A DNA stretch of 64,000 nucleotides from Klebsiella grimontii (GCF_900200035.1 NZ_FZTC01000019.1:186001-250000); one strand, 5' to 3'; shown: positions 17,923 to 29,519, counted from the stretch's first letter. Translations and numbers: made by a program. The notes: generated by a model not told the origin, from the letters alone.

Positions 17923-18369
17923 ATGGAAGCCAATGATTCTATTTTGAAAGAAATCGAGAAATACAGCACTCATATTGATAGGTTTAGAGCGCGAGCAAAC
18001 ACTCATGGTATCTGGTTGTTTATTGCTACCCTTGGATGCTGGGGGGTAACTGAGCCCAGTATTCGGATATTGGCATTCGTTATGCTTTTCTTTATTTTTT
18101 TGTTTCTTCTACACGGTAGCTTTCCAGGTGAAAAGCGAACGTTTAAAAAGATTCACGATGATATAAAAAATAAAATACTTAATAATTTAACACCAGAACA
18201 ACAGCAAGAAAGGTTTGACGATCTTCTCATCGTTGAGAAAAAACGAAAGTCACTTGTTGGAATTATAAAAACAACCTTTATCTTTTTAGCCTGTTATGGT
18301 TTTTATTTTATTAGTTTATTTTACTTCATACAGAACTGGCATAGCGATAAAGTTACAGCGTGTATTTAA
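17923..18369 (+). CDS. Orphan small membrane protein
   Basis: 148 residues, not recognised. AAGGAGA precedes the ATG at 17923; the frame is open from 17866 but lacks a site there. Layout: a charged N-terminal helix (residues 1-27), two adjacent membrane segments around GIWLFIATLGCWGV and ILAFVMLFFIFLFLL, a cytoplasmic-looking Lys/Glu-rich helix with NLTPEQQQERFDDLLIVEKK, and a third segment TFIFLACYGFYFISLFYFI. Codon use is AT-rich, unlike the flanking operons. It lies immediately after the toxin-antitoxin pair, so it may be cargo of the same insert. No function proposed. Confidence 0.65.
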   Translation: MEANDSILKEIEKYSTHIDRFRARANTHGIWLFIATLGCWGVTEPSIRILAFVMLFFIFLFLLHGSFPGEKRTFKKIHDDIKNKILNNLTPEQQQERFDDLLIVEKKRKSLVGIIKTTFIFLACYGFYFISLFYFIQNWHSDKVTACI

Positions 18370-18409
18370 ATAAACCCCTCCAGGCGTTTTCCCCGGACGG
18401 GCAACTTTA

Positions 18410-21440
<3,031 letters not shown>

Positions 21441-21466
21441 AAAAATAAACTCGCTTATCGTTGTTG

Positions 21467-23038
21467 TTAAAGTCCGTACTGGCGAATAAACCAGGCCGGG
21501 GTGCAGCTCCACGCATGGCAGTAACTGTTGATCAGTTTGCTGCCATAAGGGGAAAAGTCAGGATGCGCCGGGTCGAAGATTTCCCAGAAAGTATCGGCGC
21601 CGTAGTCGACCATGGCGCCCCAGTAGGCCTTGATCTGCGCAATCGCTTCATCCCGCAGCCCGCACTGCAACAGGGCGGCGATATAGTGGTGACGCAGGTA
21701 CGGCGTGTTCATGGCGATGGCGGGGGGATTTTTCTCCAGGTTGCGCATGATCTCCCGTCTCTGCTGCGGCGTGCCGACTTCCGCCAGCACCAGCCAGATT
21801 TGCGATGCCCATGAGACCTGGCGCAGCGGGCCGCTAATGTAGAAGCCTTGCCGCTCGTCCCAGAACGAATCAAGCGCCGCCGCTTTAAGCTGCTGTAAAC
21901 GGGTGCGATAGCGGGCGGCTAATTCAGGCTCAAAGCGTTCCGCCAGCCAGACCGCGCGCTGCAGGCAGTAAATCAGCACGCCCTGCGCCGCCGCCTGTTT
22001 ATTCAGCGACGCTTGCCAGTCGATAAACACCCACCAGTCGTCGCTATCGCGCACAATACCGGAGGGGCCGCAGCGGCTTAGCGCCAGCTCTACCTGACGG
22101 CGCGCCGTGGGCCACAGCTCGCGGGCCGTTTCAACGTCCTCGGCGCTTTGCCAATGGTTATAAAGAACGTCGACAAAAAACAATGAATAATCAAACAGAA
22201 AGGTATCGTCCGCAACGACATCCGGCTGGACGAACACGTTGGCCGACACCATCCCATCCTCGCGAGTATGCCCGGCGAAAAGGTACAGGCAGCGGCGCAC
22301 CAGATCGTGGCGGGCGAAGGTGACATCGTTCACCAGCGCCTGCAGACGTAAATCGCCGAGCCACAGGCGGCGGTCGCGTTTGGGCCCATCTTCAAACACC
22401 TCCTGCATGCAGTTTTGTAGGGTCAGAACGGCGATGCTATCGATGGCCTGGAGCTGCGGGTCGGAGGTGGTCGCCGCCGGGCATGCGCCGCTGGCTGAGG
22501 TAACGGCATTAACCTGGATCTGGTCAAACTGCAGACGAAACTTGCGCGAAACGGCTTTGACCTCCACCTTCAGGTAGCGGAAACAGTAGCGACGCGGGAG
22601 GTCAACTTCGGCGGGCAGGACATCGAGCCACAGATCCTGCTGCTGCAGCCAACTGCTGCTGAGCCAGCCCTGATAATCGCTGAACGGTTCGCACACTTCG
22701 CTCAGCGTTTCGCCGAAGGTGAACTGCAGATGGGCCGGAGCGTCCGGCGGGCTCCCGGCGCTCCGGCAGAGAAAATGCAGGTAGCCAACGTAGTGGCTGC
22801 CAAAATCAATAATGACGCTATCGCCGCTGGTCAGCTCGCGCTGGTAAAACGCGGCCAGGGTGCTCACCGGCTCGGCGCGCCAGCCAAAGAGCGCCGCGGC
22901 GTCGGCGCGGGCTTCCACCACCGCGCTCGGCAGATGCGCCTGACGGCGCAGCGCGGGCCGGAGCGCCTCGGCGATGCGTAGAAAATGCGGGTGGCGAGTC
23001 ATCGTGACCTGAGAATTATGCTGAATTGCCTGTGACAT
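21467..23038 (-). CDS. GH78 alpha-L-rhamnosidase-like glycosidase, cytoplasmic
   Basis: 523 residues with no signal peptide. The (alpha/alpha)6-barrel hallmark is FEDGPKRDRRLWLGDLRLQA, which matches the acidic catalytic segment of GH78 rhamnosidases. DDWWVFIDWQ and DYGADTFWEIFDP provide further barrel acids. A short N-terminal beta-domain (about residues 60-180) replaces the several sandwich domains of large rhamnosidases, so this is a compact form. AGAGGA precedes the ATG at 23038. Being cytoplasmic, it should hydrolyse glycosides taken up whole by the downstream symporter. Exact sugar specificity is inferred from the fold and the RhaS-like regulator. Confidence 0.78.
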   Translation of the reverse strand: MSQAIQHNSQVTMTRHPHFLRIAEALRPALRRQAHLPSAVVEARADAAALFGWRAEPVSTLAAFYQRELTSGDSVIIDFGSHYVGYLHFLCRSAGSPPDAPAHLQFTFGETLSEVCEPFSDYQGWLSSSWLQQQDLWLDVLPAEVDLPRRYCFRYLKVEVKAVSRKFRLQFDQIQVNAVTSASGACPAATTSDPQLQAIDSIAVLTLQNCMQEVFEDGPKRDRRLWLGDLRLQALVNDVTFARHDLVRRCLYLFAGHTREDGMVSANVFVQPDVVADDTFLFDYSLFFVDVLYNHWQSAEDVETARELWPTARRQVELALSRCGPSGIVRDSDDWWVFIDWQASLNKQAAAQGVLIYCLQRAVWLAERFEPELAARYRTRLQQLKAAALDSFWDERQGFYISGPLRQVSWASQIWLVLAEVGTPQQRREIMRNLEKNPPAIAMNTPYLRHHYIAALLQCGLRDEAIAQIKAYWGAMVDYGADTFWEIFDPAHPDFSPYGSKLINSYCHAWSCTPAWFIRQYGL

Positions 23039-23099
23039 ACTGCGTCCTCTGTGTTTAATTGTCCGCAGCATAAGACGCCGCCGCCCGCGGCAACCACTC

Positions 23100-23133
23100 T
23101 GGCAATGCCAATGCATTTGACAAAATGGCACTG
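23100..23133. promoter_or_regulatory. Possible AraC-type operator
   Basis: TGGCAATG at 23100 and TGGCACTG at 23126 are near-identical direct repeats 26 bp apart in the 203-bp divergent gap between the GH78 operon and its regulator. AraC-family activators bind such repeats. Suggestive only. Confidence 0.3.
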
Positions 23134-23241
23134 ATAATGGGGTGGGCGGGTCGGCGATCACAATTCCACAAATCTGACTCGTGGCCGCCGGTGAAATGCA
23201 TTATCTTGCCCGTGCACCGTATGTCGTTTTGGACTTAATCG

Positions 23242-24063
23242 ATGATGTTAACCGTTGAGTATTATTTCACCCATCCGCAGGATAAGTTGGGGATGTACGC
23301 CAGTGACCCGGAAGATAATAGCCATGAACACAGTCACGAATTTGCTGAACTGGTGATCGTTGAGCAAGGACACGGTTTACACGTTATTAATGGCCGGCCA
23401 TTATATATTCAACAGGGGGACGTTTTTTACGTTCAGCCGGGCGATGTACATTATTATGATGAGCTGGGAACGCTGAAGTTAATTAACGTATTGATTAACC
23501 CACTGGTTGAGTTCCATTATTTACAGCAGCTCGATACGTTATTGCAGACCTTCTCCGCGCGGAAGGCCGCCTGTTACGGCTGGCTGGCTCCGGACACCCG
23601 CCATACCTGCAAGGAGCTGGTTGACAAAATCTTTTCACGCGAGCTGCGGCAGGCAGGAAATATCGCCCTGAGAGAAGCCGCGTTTTTCCAGCTGGTAACG
23701 ACGATTCTGCATGCGGAAACTGAAGCCGAATACAGTAATACCAAATATAAGCTGCATAAGCTGCTGACCTGGCTACAGGAGCACTGTTTTGAAGAACATA
23801 ACTGGCAGCAGCTGGCGGATAAATTTCATCTGACTACGCGGACCGCTTTTCGTCATATTAAAGAGGCGACGGGACTGACCCCGGATAATTATTTAAAGCG
23901 GCTGAGATTAGTTTCGGCGCGCGTAAAATTACGCGAAACCGATATGACGATCACCGAAGTGGCTTATTTATGCGGTTTTGCCAACAGCAATCACTTTACC
24001 ACCTTATATAAAAAGGTCTTTGGCCTGACCCCCAGCGAAGACCGGCGTCGTTTGCAGCGGTAG
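23242..24063 (+). CDS. AraC-family activator, RhaS/RhaR-like
   Basis: 273 residues. The N-terminal cupin contains HEHSHEFAELVIVEQGHGLHVINGRPLYIQQGDVFYV, closely patterned on RhaS/RhaR. The C-terminal double helix-turn-helix includes NWQQLADKFHLTTRTAFRHIKEATGLTP and MTITEVAYLCGFANSNHFTTLYKKVF. By family it senses a sugar, plausibly L-rhamnose, and activates the divergent glycosidase-symporter-porin operon. A second ATG at 23245 is equally possible. A REP block follows the stop. Confidence 0.88.
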   Translation: MMLTVEYYFTHPQDKLGMYASDPEDNSHEHSHEFAELVIVEQGHGLHVINGRPLYIQQGDVFYVQPGDVHYYDELGTLKLINVLINPLVEFHYLQQLDTLLQTFSARKAACYGWLAPDTRHTCKELVDKIFSRELRQAGNIALREAAFFQLVTTILHAETEAEYSNTKYKLHKLLTWLQEHCFEEHNWQQLADKFHLTTRTAFRHIKEATGLTPDNYLKRLRLVSARVKLRETDMTITEVAYLCGFANSNHFTTLYKKVFGLTPSEDRRRLQR

Positions 24064-24069
24064 TTCTCT

Positions 24070-24164
24070 CCCCGGAGGCGATGCTGCGCATCTGTCCGGG
24101 CTACGCGCCCTCAGCGGTCTGCGAACCTGTCGCCCGGGCAAGGCGCTCTGCGCCGCCCCCGGGA
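24070..24164. repeat. REP/BIME-like palindrome pair
   Basis: Near-duplicate of the element at 16911-17010: CCCCGGAGGCGATGCTGCGC continuing ATCTGTCCGGGCTACGCG, then CGCCCGGGCAAGGCGCTCTG continuing CGCCGCCCCCGGG. It lies between convergent genes. Confidence 0.82.
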
Positions 24165-24208
24165 TGAAGCGAGCAGGCCGCTAACCGCGCCTGCGTCAAT
24201 GAGGGAGC

Positions 24209-24790
24209 CTACTCTTCCGGGGTATTGGCGCGGACGTGGCGACCGCTGGCGACAAAGTTGCCGGTGCCGAGATGATGCAGGGTATTAATTTTATCGTCGT
24301 CGAACTGCCAGCGGCCGGTGACGAAGGCGCGCTCATCGGCGGCGGCGGAAACCACTTCGCCAAACAGCGTATCGTACTGCTCCTGAGCCGCCGTTGCCGG
24401 CAGCAGTCGGCACTCCATCCACGCCAGACACTTTTCTTCAATCAGCGGCAATCCCAGCTCCGGGCCTTGCACCACCGGAATACCATAAGCGTTAAATTTA
24501 TCCTCATCGCGCCCGCTGATGCTGCCGACCGCGTAGGTCCAGCTGGCGGCTTCGACGCCGGGGACGACGATGCCGAAGGTGCCGTTGCGCTCGATAATTT
24601 CCCGTGTCCAGGCGCTTTTATCCACCACGATGGCCAGCCGCGGCGGGGCGAACTCCACCGGCATCGACCACGCGGCGGCCATAACGTTGCGGCGTTGAGA
24701 CGGGGCGTCATAGCTGGTTATCAGAATGGTCGGGCCATGGTTGAGCAGGCGACTGGCGTACTGGAGTTCCACGTGGCGAAAACGGCTCAT
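24209..24790 (-). CDS. yddH: YddH, flavin reductase-like FMN-binding protein
   Basis: 193 residues, colinear with E. coli YddH. It is a split-barrel FMN-binding domain of the flavin reductase (DIM6/NTAB) type, with RRNVMAAAWSMPVEFAPPRL, a GTFGIVVPG strand and KFNAYGIPVVQGPELGLPLI. The ATG at 24790 follows AAGGAACGCAT; the frame stays open to 25063 but that is chance. Such proteins reduce free flavin for two-component monooxygenases, so it is a candidate electron partner for the monooxygenases elsewhere in the window, though it is not linked to either operon. Confidence 0.9.
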   Translation of the reverse strand: MSRFRHVELQYASRLLNHGPTILITSYDAPSQRRNVMAAAWSMPVEFAPPRLAIVVDKSAWTREIIERNGTFGIVVPGVEAASWTYAVGSISGRDEDKFNAYGIPVVQGPELGLPLIEEKCLAWMECRLLPATAAQEQYDTLFGEVVSAAADERAFVTGRWQFDDDKINTLHHLGTGNFVASGRHVRANTPEE

Positions 24791-24912
24791 ATGCGTTCCT
24801 TGGTAAATGGGTCTGATGCCAGACAACACGTTAATCCGCAATGAAAATGTAATCAATACGTCATCAAGGCTCCCTATAGTCGGCGTCACTAAGTCCCAAA
24901 GAGGATAACAAG

Positions 24913-25005
24913 ATGTTAGCTCCCCTGAATTTATCTCAGGTGAGCGCGCGCCGGCGGATGTTGACCGCGGGCAGAGCCTCGCTTTCCCATCGGGGAGGGC
25001 GATAA
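24913..25005 (+). CDS. Possible 30-residue leader peptide overlapping an ABC ATPase start
   Basis: ATG at 24913 is preceded by AGAGGA at good spacing. The 30-codon frame is arginine-rich in its second half (SARRRM, GRASLSHRGGR) and its TAA overlaps the next gene's ATG as TAATG. That arrangement implies translational coupling to the ABC transporter, so it may be a regulatory upstream ORF. No known leader family is recognised. Confidence 0.4.
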   Translation: MLAPLNLSQVSARRRMLTAGRASLSHRGGR

Positions 25006-25706
25006 TGCGCGCGCTGACCAGCATTAAACTCGACGGCGTTTCTTTCGCCTTCGGCGCCCACACCGTGCTTAATCAGATCGATCTGCATATCGATGCGGGC
25101 AGCACTGTTGCGCTGCTGGGGCCTTCGGGCTGCGGTAAAAGCACGCTGCTGCGCCTGCTCGCTGGATTAACCGTACCCGCCAGCGGCAGCATTCACTTTG
25201 GCGATCGCCTGGTGGCGAAAGCCGGCTGGGGGATGCCGCCGGAGCAGCGCGATCTCGGCATGGTCTTCCAGGATTACGCCCTGTGGCCGCATATGACGGC
25301 GGCGCAGAACGTGGCTTTTCCGCTGCGCATGCGCGGCGTCGGGCGTCAGCAACGTCAGCATAGGGTCGAGGAGGCGCTGGCGCTGGTCGGCCTCAGCGGC
25401 TTCGCCGACCGCAAACCGTCAGGGCTTTCCGGCGGCCAACAGCAGCGCATCGCGCTGGCCCGCGCCATCGTCGCCGAACCGCGCGTGCTGCTGTTCGACG
25501 AGCCGCTCTCCAATCTCGACAGCGAGCTGCGCGAGTCGCTGTGCATCGAAATGAGCCGCCTGCTGCGCCAGCTGGGCATCACCGCCGTCTACGTCACCCA
25601 CGACCGTCGCGAAGCCGAACTGCTGGCCGACAAGATTGTGCATTTATCCGCGGGCTGCGTTGCCGCCGTCCGCGCCGTTTCTTCATCCTCAGGGGAACCC
25701 GCATGA
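25005..25706 (+). CDS. ABC transporter ATP-binding protein (Fe3+/FbpC-like), short form
   Basis: 233 residues. Walker A GPSGCGKST is at residues 39-47, with Q-loop MVFQDYALWPHMTAAQNVAF, signature LSGGQQQR, Walker B VLLFDEPLSNLDSE and H-loop VYVTHDRREA. It belongs to the FbpC/PotA/CysA group by these motifs but ends soon after the ATPase core, without the C-terminal TOBE domain of typical 350-residue members. It is translationally coupled both upstream (TAATG) and downstream (ATGA with the binding protein). Ligand uncertain: iron(III), phosphonate or another anion. Confidence 0.86.
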   Translation: MRALTSIKLDGVSFAFGAHTVLNQIDLHIDAGSTVALLGPSGCGKSTLLRLLAGLTVPASGSIHFGDRLVAKAGWGMPPEQRDLGMVFQDYALWPHMTAAQNVAFPLRMRGVGRQQRQHRVEEALALVGLSGFADRKPSGLSGGQQQRIALARAIVAEPRVLLFDEPLSNLDSELRESLCIEMSRLLRQLGITAVYVTHDRREAELLADKIVHLSAGCVAAVRAVSSSSGEPA

Positions 25707-26671
25707 AAGCCGTTATGACCGTTAAGAAAGGAGCCGTGCTCGCGATGATGTTGTCCGCCACAATGATTTCCAGCGCCCACGCGCTCACCGTTTATACCGC
25801 CGGTCCGGGCTCGCTGGCGAAAAGCCTCGCCAGCGGGTATGAGCAGAAAACCGGCGTTAAGGTGAATATTTTCCAGGCCACCACCGGCAAGGTGATGGCG
25901 CGTCTTGAGGCCGAACAGGCTAACCCGCAGGCGGATGTGCTGATCTCCGCTTCGTGGGATACGGCGGAGGATCTCCATCATCGCGGCTGGCTGCTGCCGT
26001 ACCAGAGCGCCAACGCCGATAAGGTTCCGGCCAACCTGAAATCCGCCGATTACGTTGCCCAGGGTATTTCGGCGCTGGGGATTGTGTGGAACAGCAAAAG
26101 CGGCACCCCGGAGCCGAAAGAGTGGCGCGACCTGACCGAAGCGGCGTTCAAAAACAAAGTGACGACGCCGGACCCGGCGCTTTCCGGCGCATCGCTGGAT
26201 TTGCTGATCGGGTTACAGAATGGCATGGGCGATAAAGCATGGGCGCTGTTTGACGATTTAAAAAACAACGGCATGGTGGTTAGCGGGCCGAACGCCCAGG
26301 CGGTGACGCCGGTGATGCAGGGGGCGAAAGCGGCGGTGTTCGGCGCGGTCGATTATGTGTCATACGGCAATATCGATCAGGGCGAATCGCTGAAGGTGAT
26401 TTTCCCGGCCAGCGGCACGGTGATTGCTCCGCGGCCGATGATGATCCTCAAAACCAGCCAGCATGCTGACGATGCAAAAGCCTTCGTGGATTATGTGCTG
26501 TCGCCGGAAGGCCAGGTCCGGGTCGCCGATGCCTGGCTGATGCCCGCCCGCAGCGATGTTCCGGCGAAGCGCCCGCTGCTCAACGAGCTAAAAATTCTGC
26601 CAACCGTCAGCGATGGCAAGAGCGACCGCAGCGCGGTGCTTTCCCGCTTTAATACGCTTTTCGCCCAGTAA
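25703..26671 (+). CDS. ABC transporter substrate-binding protein (Fe3+/AfuA-like)
   Basis: 322 residues. Signal peptide ends SAHA-L. The mature start LTVYTAGPGSLAKSLASGYEQKTGVKV and ADVLISASWDTAEDL place it in the ferric-iron/2-aminoethylphosphonate-type binding protein group. I do not see the adjacent Tyr-Tyr iron ligand pair of FbpA clearly (DYVSYGN is the nearest), so iron is only one possibility. The ATG at 25703 follows AGGGGA and overlaps the ATPase stop. It is separated from its permease by a REP block, as malE is from malF. Confidence 0.86.
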   Translation: MKAVMTVKKGAVLAMMLSATMISSAHALTVYTAGPGSLAKSLASGYEQKTGVKVNIFQATTGKVMARLEAEQANPQADVLISASWDTAEDLHHRGWLLPYQSANADKVPANLKSADYVAQGISALGIVWNSKSGTPEPKEWRDLTEAAFKNKVTTPDPALSGASLDLLIGLQNGMGDKAWALFDDLKNNGMVVSGPNAQAVTPVMQGAKAAVFGAVDYVSYGNIDQGESLKVIFPASGTVIAPRPMMILKTSQHADDAKAFVDYVLSPEGQVRVADAWLMPARSDVPAKRPLLNELKILPTVSDGKSDRSAVLSRFNTLFAQ

Positions 26672-26712
26672 ACCGATTTTGCCCGGGGCTGCGAAAATTT
26701 GCTCCGGCACAT

Positions 26713-26803
26713 TCCCCGGAGGCGGCGCTGGCGCGCCTGTCCGGGCTACCGGACCGCAGATGGCTGTGACCCTGTAGCCCGGCTAAGCGCAGCGCGAGCC
26801 GGG
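26713..26803. repeat. REP/BIME-like palindrome pair inside an ABC operon
   Basis: CCCCGGAGGCGGCGCTGGCG continuing CGCCTGTCCGGG, then TAGCCCGGCTAAGCGCAGCG continuing CGAGCCGGG. It lies between the binding-protein and permease genes of one operon. Such a position can stabilise the upstream mRNA and raise binding-protein yield. Confidence 0.8.
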
Positions 26804-26827
26804 AAAGATCGTATTCAGGAAAATACC

Positions 26828-28483
26828 GTGAAACAGAAACTGATTTCCGCTGGCACGCTGGCGGTGCTGCTGGTGCTGGTGGCGTTGCCGCTGCTCTTTA
26901 TTGTTCTGCAGGCAATTTTCCCCCGGTTTAGCGCCGGATCGCTGGAAGGCGCGTTTAGCGGCGTGGCGGCGCTGATTGCCGACCCGCAGCTGCCAATGAT
27001 GCTCGGCGGTACCCTGTGGGTGGCCTGCGGCGTGGCGCTGATGAGCGTGCTGATCGGCCTGCCGCTGGGCGTGTTGCGCGGGTTGTTTAATGTGCCGTTG
27101 CCGCGGCTGTGGGATGTGCTGTTTCTGATCCCGTTTCTTACGCCGCCCTATATCGCTGCGCTGGCGTGGACGCTGTTGCTGCAAAGCAACGGCTATCTGC
27201 AACAGCTAACCGGCTGGGATCTCAACGATCTGCTGTTTAGCCGCAGCGGGATCGTGCTGGTGATGACGCTCAATATTTTCCCGGTGGTCTATTTTGCCGT
27301 TTCGCGCAGCCTGCTGGCGAGCGGTCAGCGGCTGGCGATCGTCGCTCGGGTGCACGGGGCCAGCGCCTGGCGGGCGTTCTGGCACATTACGCTGCCGATG
27401 CTTTCGCCGGCCCTGGCGGCGGGGATGCTGCTTGCGTTCACCCTGGCGATAGAAGAGTACGGCGTTCCGGCGGCCCTCGGGCCGCGCGCGGGTCTGCTGA
27501 TGCTCACCGTGGGAATTGAGAAAAAGCTCGCCGACTGGCCTATCGATCTCCCCGGCGCGTCGCTGCTGTCGCTGCTGCTGATGGCGGTGGCGCTGCTGGC
27601 CTGGTGGCTGCAAAAACGGCTGACAGGCGATAAAGAGGTCACCAGCGTCACCGGCAAACCGGGAGAGAATAGCGGGGCGGAGTTGGGCTGGCTGGCGCTT
27701 CCTGCGACGTTGTTAATGGCGAGCGTCGGGGGCGTGGCCGTGATGCTGCCGGGAGCATCGATGGTGCTGACCAGCCTGATGAGTACCCTGTCGGGCGGTA
27801 TTCATGGCGATAACTTTACCCTCCGCCATTTCACGGCGCTGTTTGCCCAGCAGGGCGACGCGCTGTCGGCGCTGGGCACCAGCCTTTCGCTGGCGCTGGC
27901 TTCGGCGCTGATTGTCGGCGTCATTGGCCTGCTGGCGGCATGGCTGGTGCTGGTGCAGAAAATGAAGGGCAGCGCGATCGTCGATGCGCTGTCATTGATG
28001 CCGGCGGCTTTGCCGGGCGTGGTGGTCGGCGTCGGGCTGATTCTGTTGTGGAACCAGCCGTTCTGGCCGGTGTCGCCTTACAACACCGGGTTTATGCTGC
28101 TGCTGTCCTACTGCTGTCTGCTGCTGCCGTGGCCGGTGCGCTACGTTGGCAGCGCGCTGCGCCAGCTTGGTCATAACCTTGAGCCCGCCGCGCGGGTGCA
28201 CGGCGCCACGCCCCTGCAGGCGCTGCGCCTGATCGTCCTGCCGCTGGTCTTTCCGGCGCTGCTGGCGGCGATGCTGATGGTGTTTGCCATCGCCTCACGC
28301 GAGCTGGTGACCTCGCTGCTGCTGGCCCCCGCCGGGACGCAAACCGTGGCGGTGTTTATCTGGCGTCAGTTTGAGCAGGGATCCCCAGGACAAGGCATGG
28401 CGATGGCCTCGCTGACGTTGTTTACCGGTCTGGGGCTGATGCTCAGCGCGCTGGCGTTGATGCAGCGGGGCGCGCGCGAATAA
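26828..28483 (+). CDS. ABC transporter permease, fused double-domain (FbpB-like)
   Basis: 551 residues with two tandem permease domains, each with an EAA loop: ARVHGASAWRAFWHITLPML (first half) and ARVHGATPLQALRLIVLPLV (second half), and roughly 12 membrane segments. This internal duplication is usual for ferric-iron-type (FbpB/SfuB) permeases. Translation appears to start at GTG 26828 after AGGAAAATACC, since the open frame further upstream runs through the REP element. It pairs with the upstream binding protein and ATPase. Confidence 0.88.
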   Translation: MKQKLISAGTLAVLLVLVALPLLFIVLQAIFPRFSAGSLEGAFSGVAALIADPQLPMMLGGTLWVACGVALMSVLIGLPLGVLRGLFNVPLPRLWDVLFLIPFLTPPYIAALAWTLLLQSNGYLQQLTGWDLNDLLFSRSGIVLVMTLNIFPVVYFAVSRSLLASGQRLAIVARVHGASAWRAFWHITLPMLSPALAAGMLLAFTLAIEEYGVPAALGPRAGLLMLTVGIEKKLADWPIDLPGASLLSLLLMAVALLAWWLQKRLTGDKEVTSVTGKPGENSGAELGWLALPATLLMASVGGVAVMLPGASMVLTSLMSTLSGGIHGDNFTLRHFTALFAQQGDALSALGTSLSLALASALIVGVIGLLAAWLVLVQKMKGSAIVDALSLMPAALPGVVVGVGLILLWNQPFWPVSPYNTGFMLLLSYCCLLLPWPVRYVGSALRQLGHNLEPAARVHGATPLQALRLIVLPLVFPALLAAMLMVFAIASRELVTSLLLAPAGTQTVAVFIWRQFEQGSPGQGMAMASLTLFTGLGLMLSALALMQRGARE

Positions 28484-28559
28484 CGCCGATCGCACAAAAT
28501 ACGCCATCAGGCGACAAAAAAAGGCTATAAATGTCGGACACCGATTGCTGGAGGCATTG

Positions 28560-29405
28560 ATGAGTCCCTTTTTAAGCGCCTATTTTTCTCGCCTGGGCTG
28601 GGTGGGCACCCCGGATGTATCTCTGAACACCCTGCGCGAACTGCATATCCATCATAATGGCGCCATCCCCTTTGAGAATCTCGATGTGCTGCTGCCCAGA
28701 GAGATTCATCTCGACGATCGTACCTTTGAGGATAAGCTGATTCATGGTCGCCGCGGCGGCTACTGCTTTGAGCAAAACGGCCTGCTCGAGAGGGCGCTGC
28801 GCGAGATCGGTTTTAACGTGCGCAGCCTTCTGGGCCGCGTGGTGCTGGCCAATCCGCCGCATATGCCGCCGCGAACCCACCGGCTGCTGCTGGTGGACGT
28901 GGAGGGTGAACGCTGGATTGCCGACGTCGGCTTCGGCGGCCAGACCCTCACCGCGCCGATTAAGCTGCTGGCGGATATTGAACAAGCCACGCCGCACGGC
29001 GAGTATCGTCTGATTTACGAAGGGGATGAGTGGGCGCTGCAGTTTAGCCATCACGGCCACTGGCAGTCGATGTACCATTTTGATTTAGGTCGCCAGTACG
29101 CTGCTGACTATGTGATGGGCAACTTCTGGTCGGCGCACTGGCCGCAGTCGCACTTCCGCCACCATCTGCTGATGTGCCGCCATTTACCGGACGGCGGCAA
29201 GATGACGCTGACCAATTTCCACTTTACCCATTGGGATAAAAACCATGTGGTCGAAAAGCTGGATTTAGCGGATGTTCCGGCGCTGTATGAAGCGCTGAAA
29301 ACGCGTTTTGGTCTCGGCGTCGATGATGCCAAATACGGCTTCAGCGAAGCGGAGCTGGCGGCGGTGATGGCGGCGTTTGATACCCATCCAGAGGCCGGAA
29401 AATAA
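28560..29405 (+). CDS. nhoA: Arylamine N-acetyltransferase NhoA
   Basis: 281 residues, as in E. coli and Salmonella. The catalytic triad is intact: Cys69 in RGGYCFEQN, His107 in PPRTHRLLL and Asp122 in WIADVGFGG. It transfers acetyl from acetyl-CoA to aromatic amines, hydrazines and N-hydroxyarylamines. GGAGG lies 6 bases ahead of the ATG at 28560. Position next to the nar operon matches E. coli. Confidence 0.96.
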   Translation: MSPFLSAYFSRLGWVGTPDVSLNTLRELHIHHNGAIPFENLDVLLPREIHLDDRTFEDKLIHGRRGGYCFEQNGLLERALREIGFNVRSLLGRVVLANPPHMPPRTHRLLLVDVEGERWIADVGFGGQTLTAPIKLLADIEQATPHGEYRLIYEGDEWALQFSHHGHWQSMYHFDLGRQYAADYVMGNFWSAHWPQSHFRHHLLMCRHLPDGGKMTLTNFHFTHWDKNHVVEKLDLADVPALYEALKTRFGLGVDDAKYGFSEAELAAVMAAFDTHPEAGK

Positions 29406-29441
29406 ACATCGTACAGAACCATTGGCTGTCAAACGTGGATG

Positions 29442-29519
29442 TTACCCGGCTTGCGCGATGCTTAGCCGGGCTACAGGCTCCTGTGGCCCGGGTTAGGCGT
29501 TGACGCCGTCACCCGGGAT
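29442..29519. repeat. REP/BIME-like palindrome pair between nhoA and narV
   Basis: ACCCGGCTTGCGCGATGCTT continuing AGCCGGG, then GGCCCGGGTTAGGCGTTGAC continuing GCCGTCACCCGGG, between convergent genes. Same family as the other blocks but with different internal loops. Confidence 0.75.

Noticed and set aside
24791-24912. Possible riboswitch in the leader of the Fe3+-type ABC operon
   Set aside because: I found none of the conserved cores of TPP, FMN, cobalamin or SAM riboswitches; only a short ORF could be supported.
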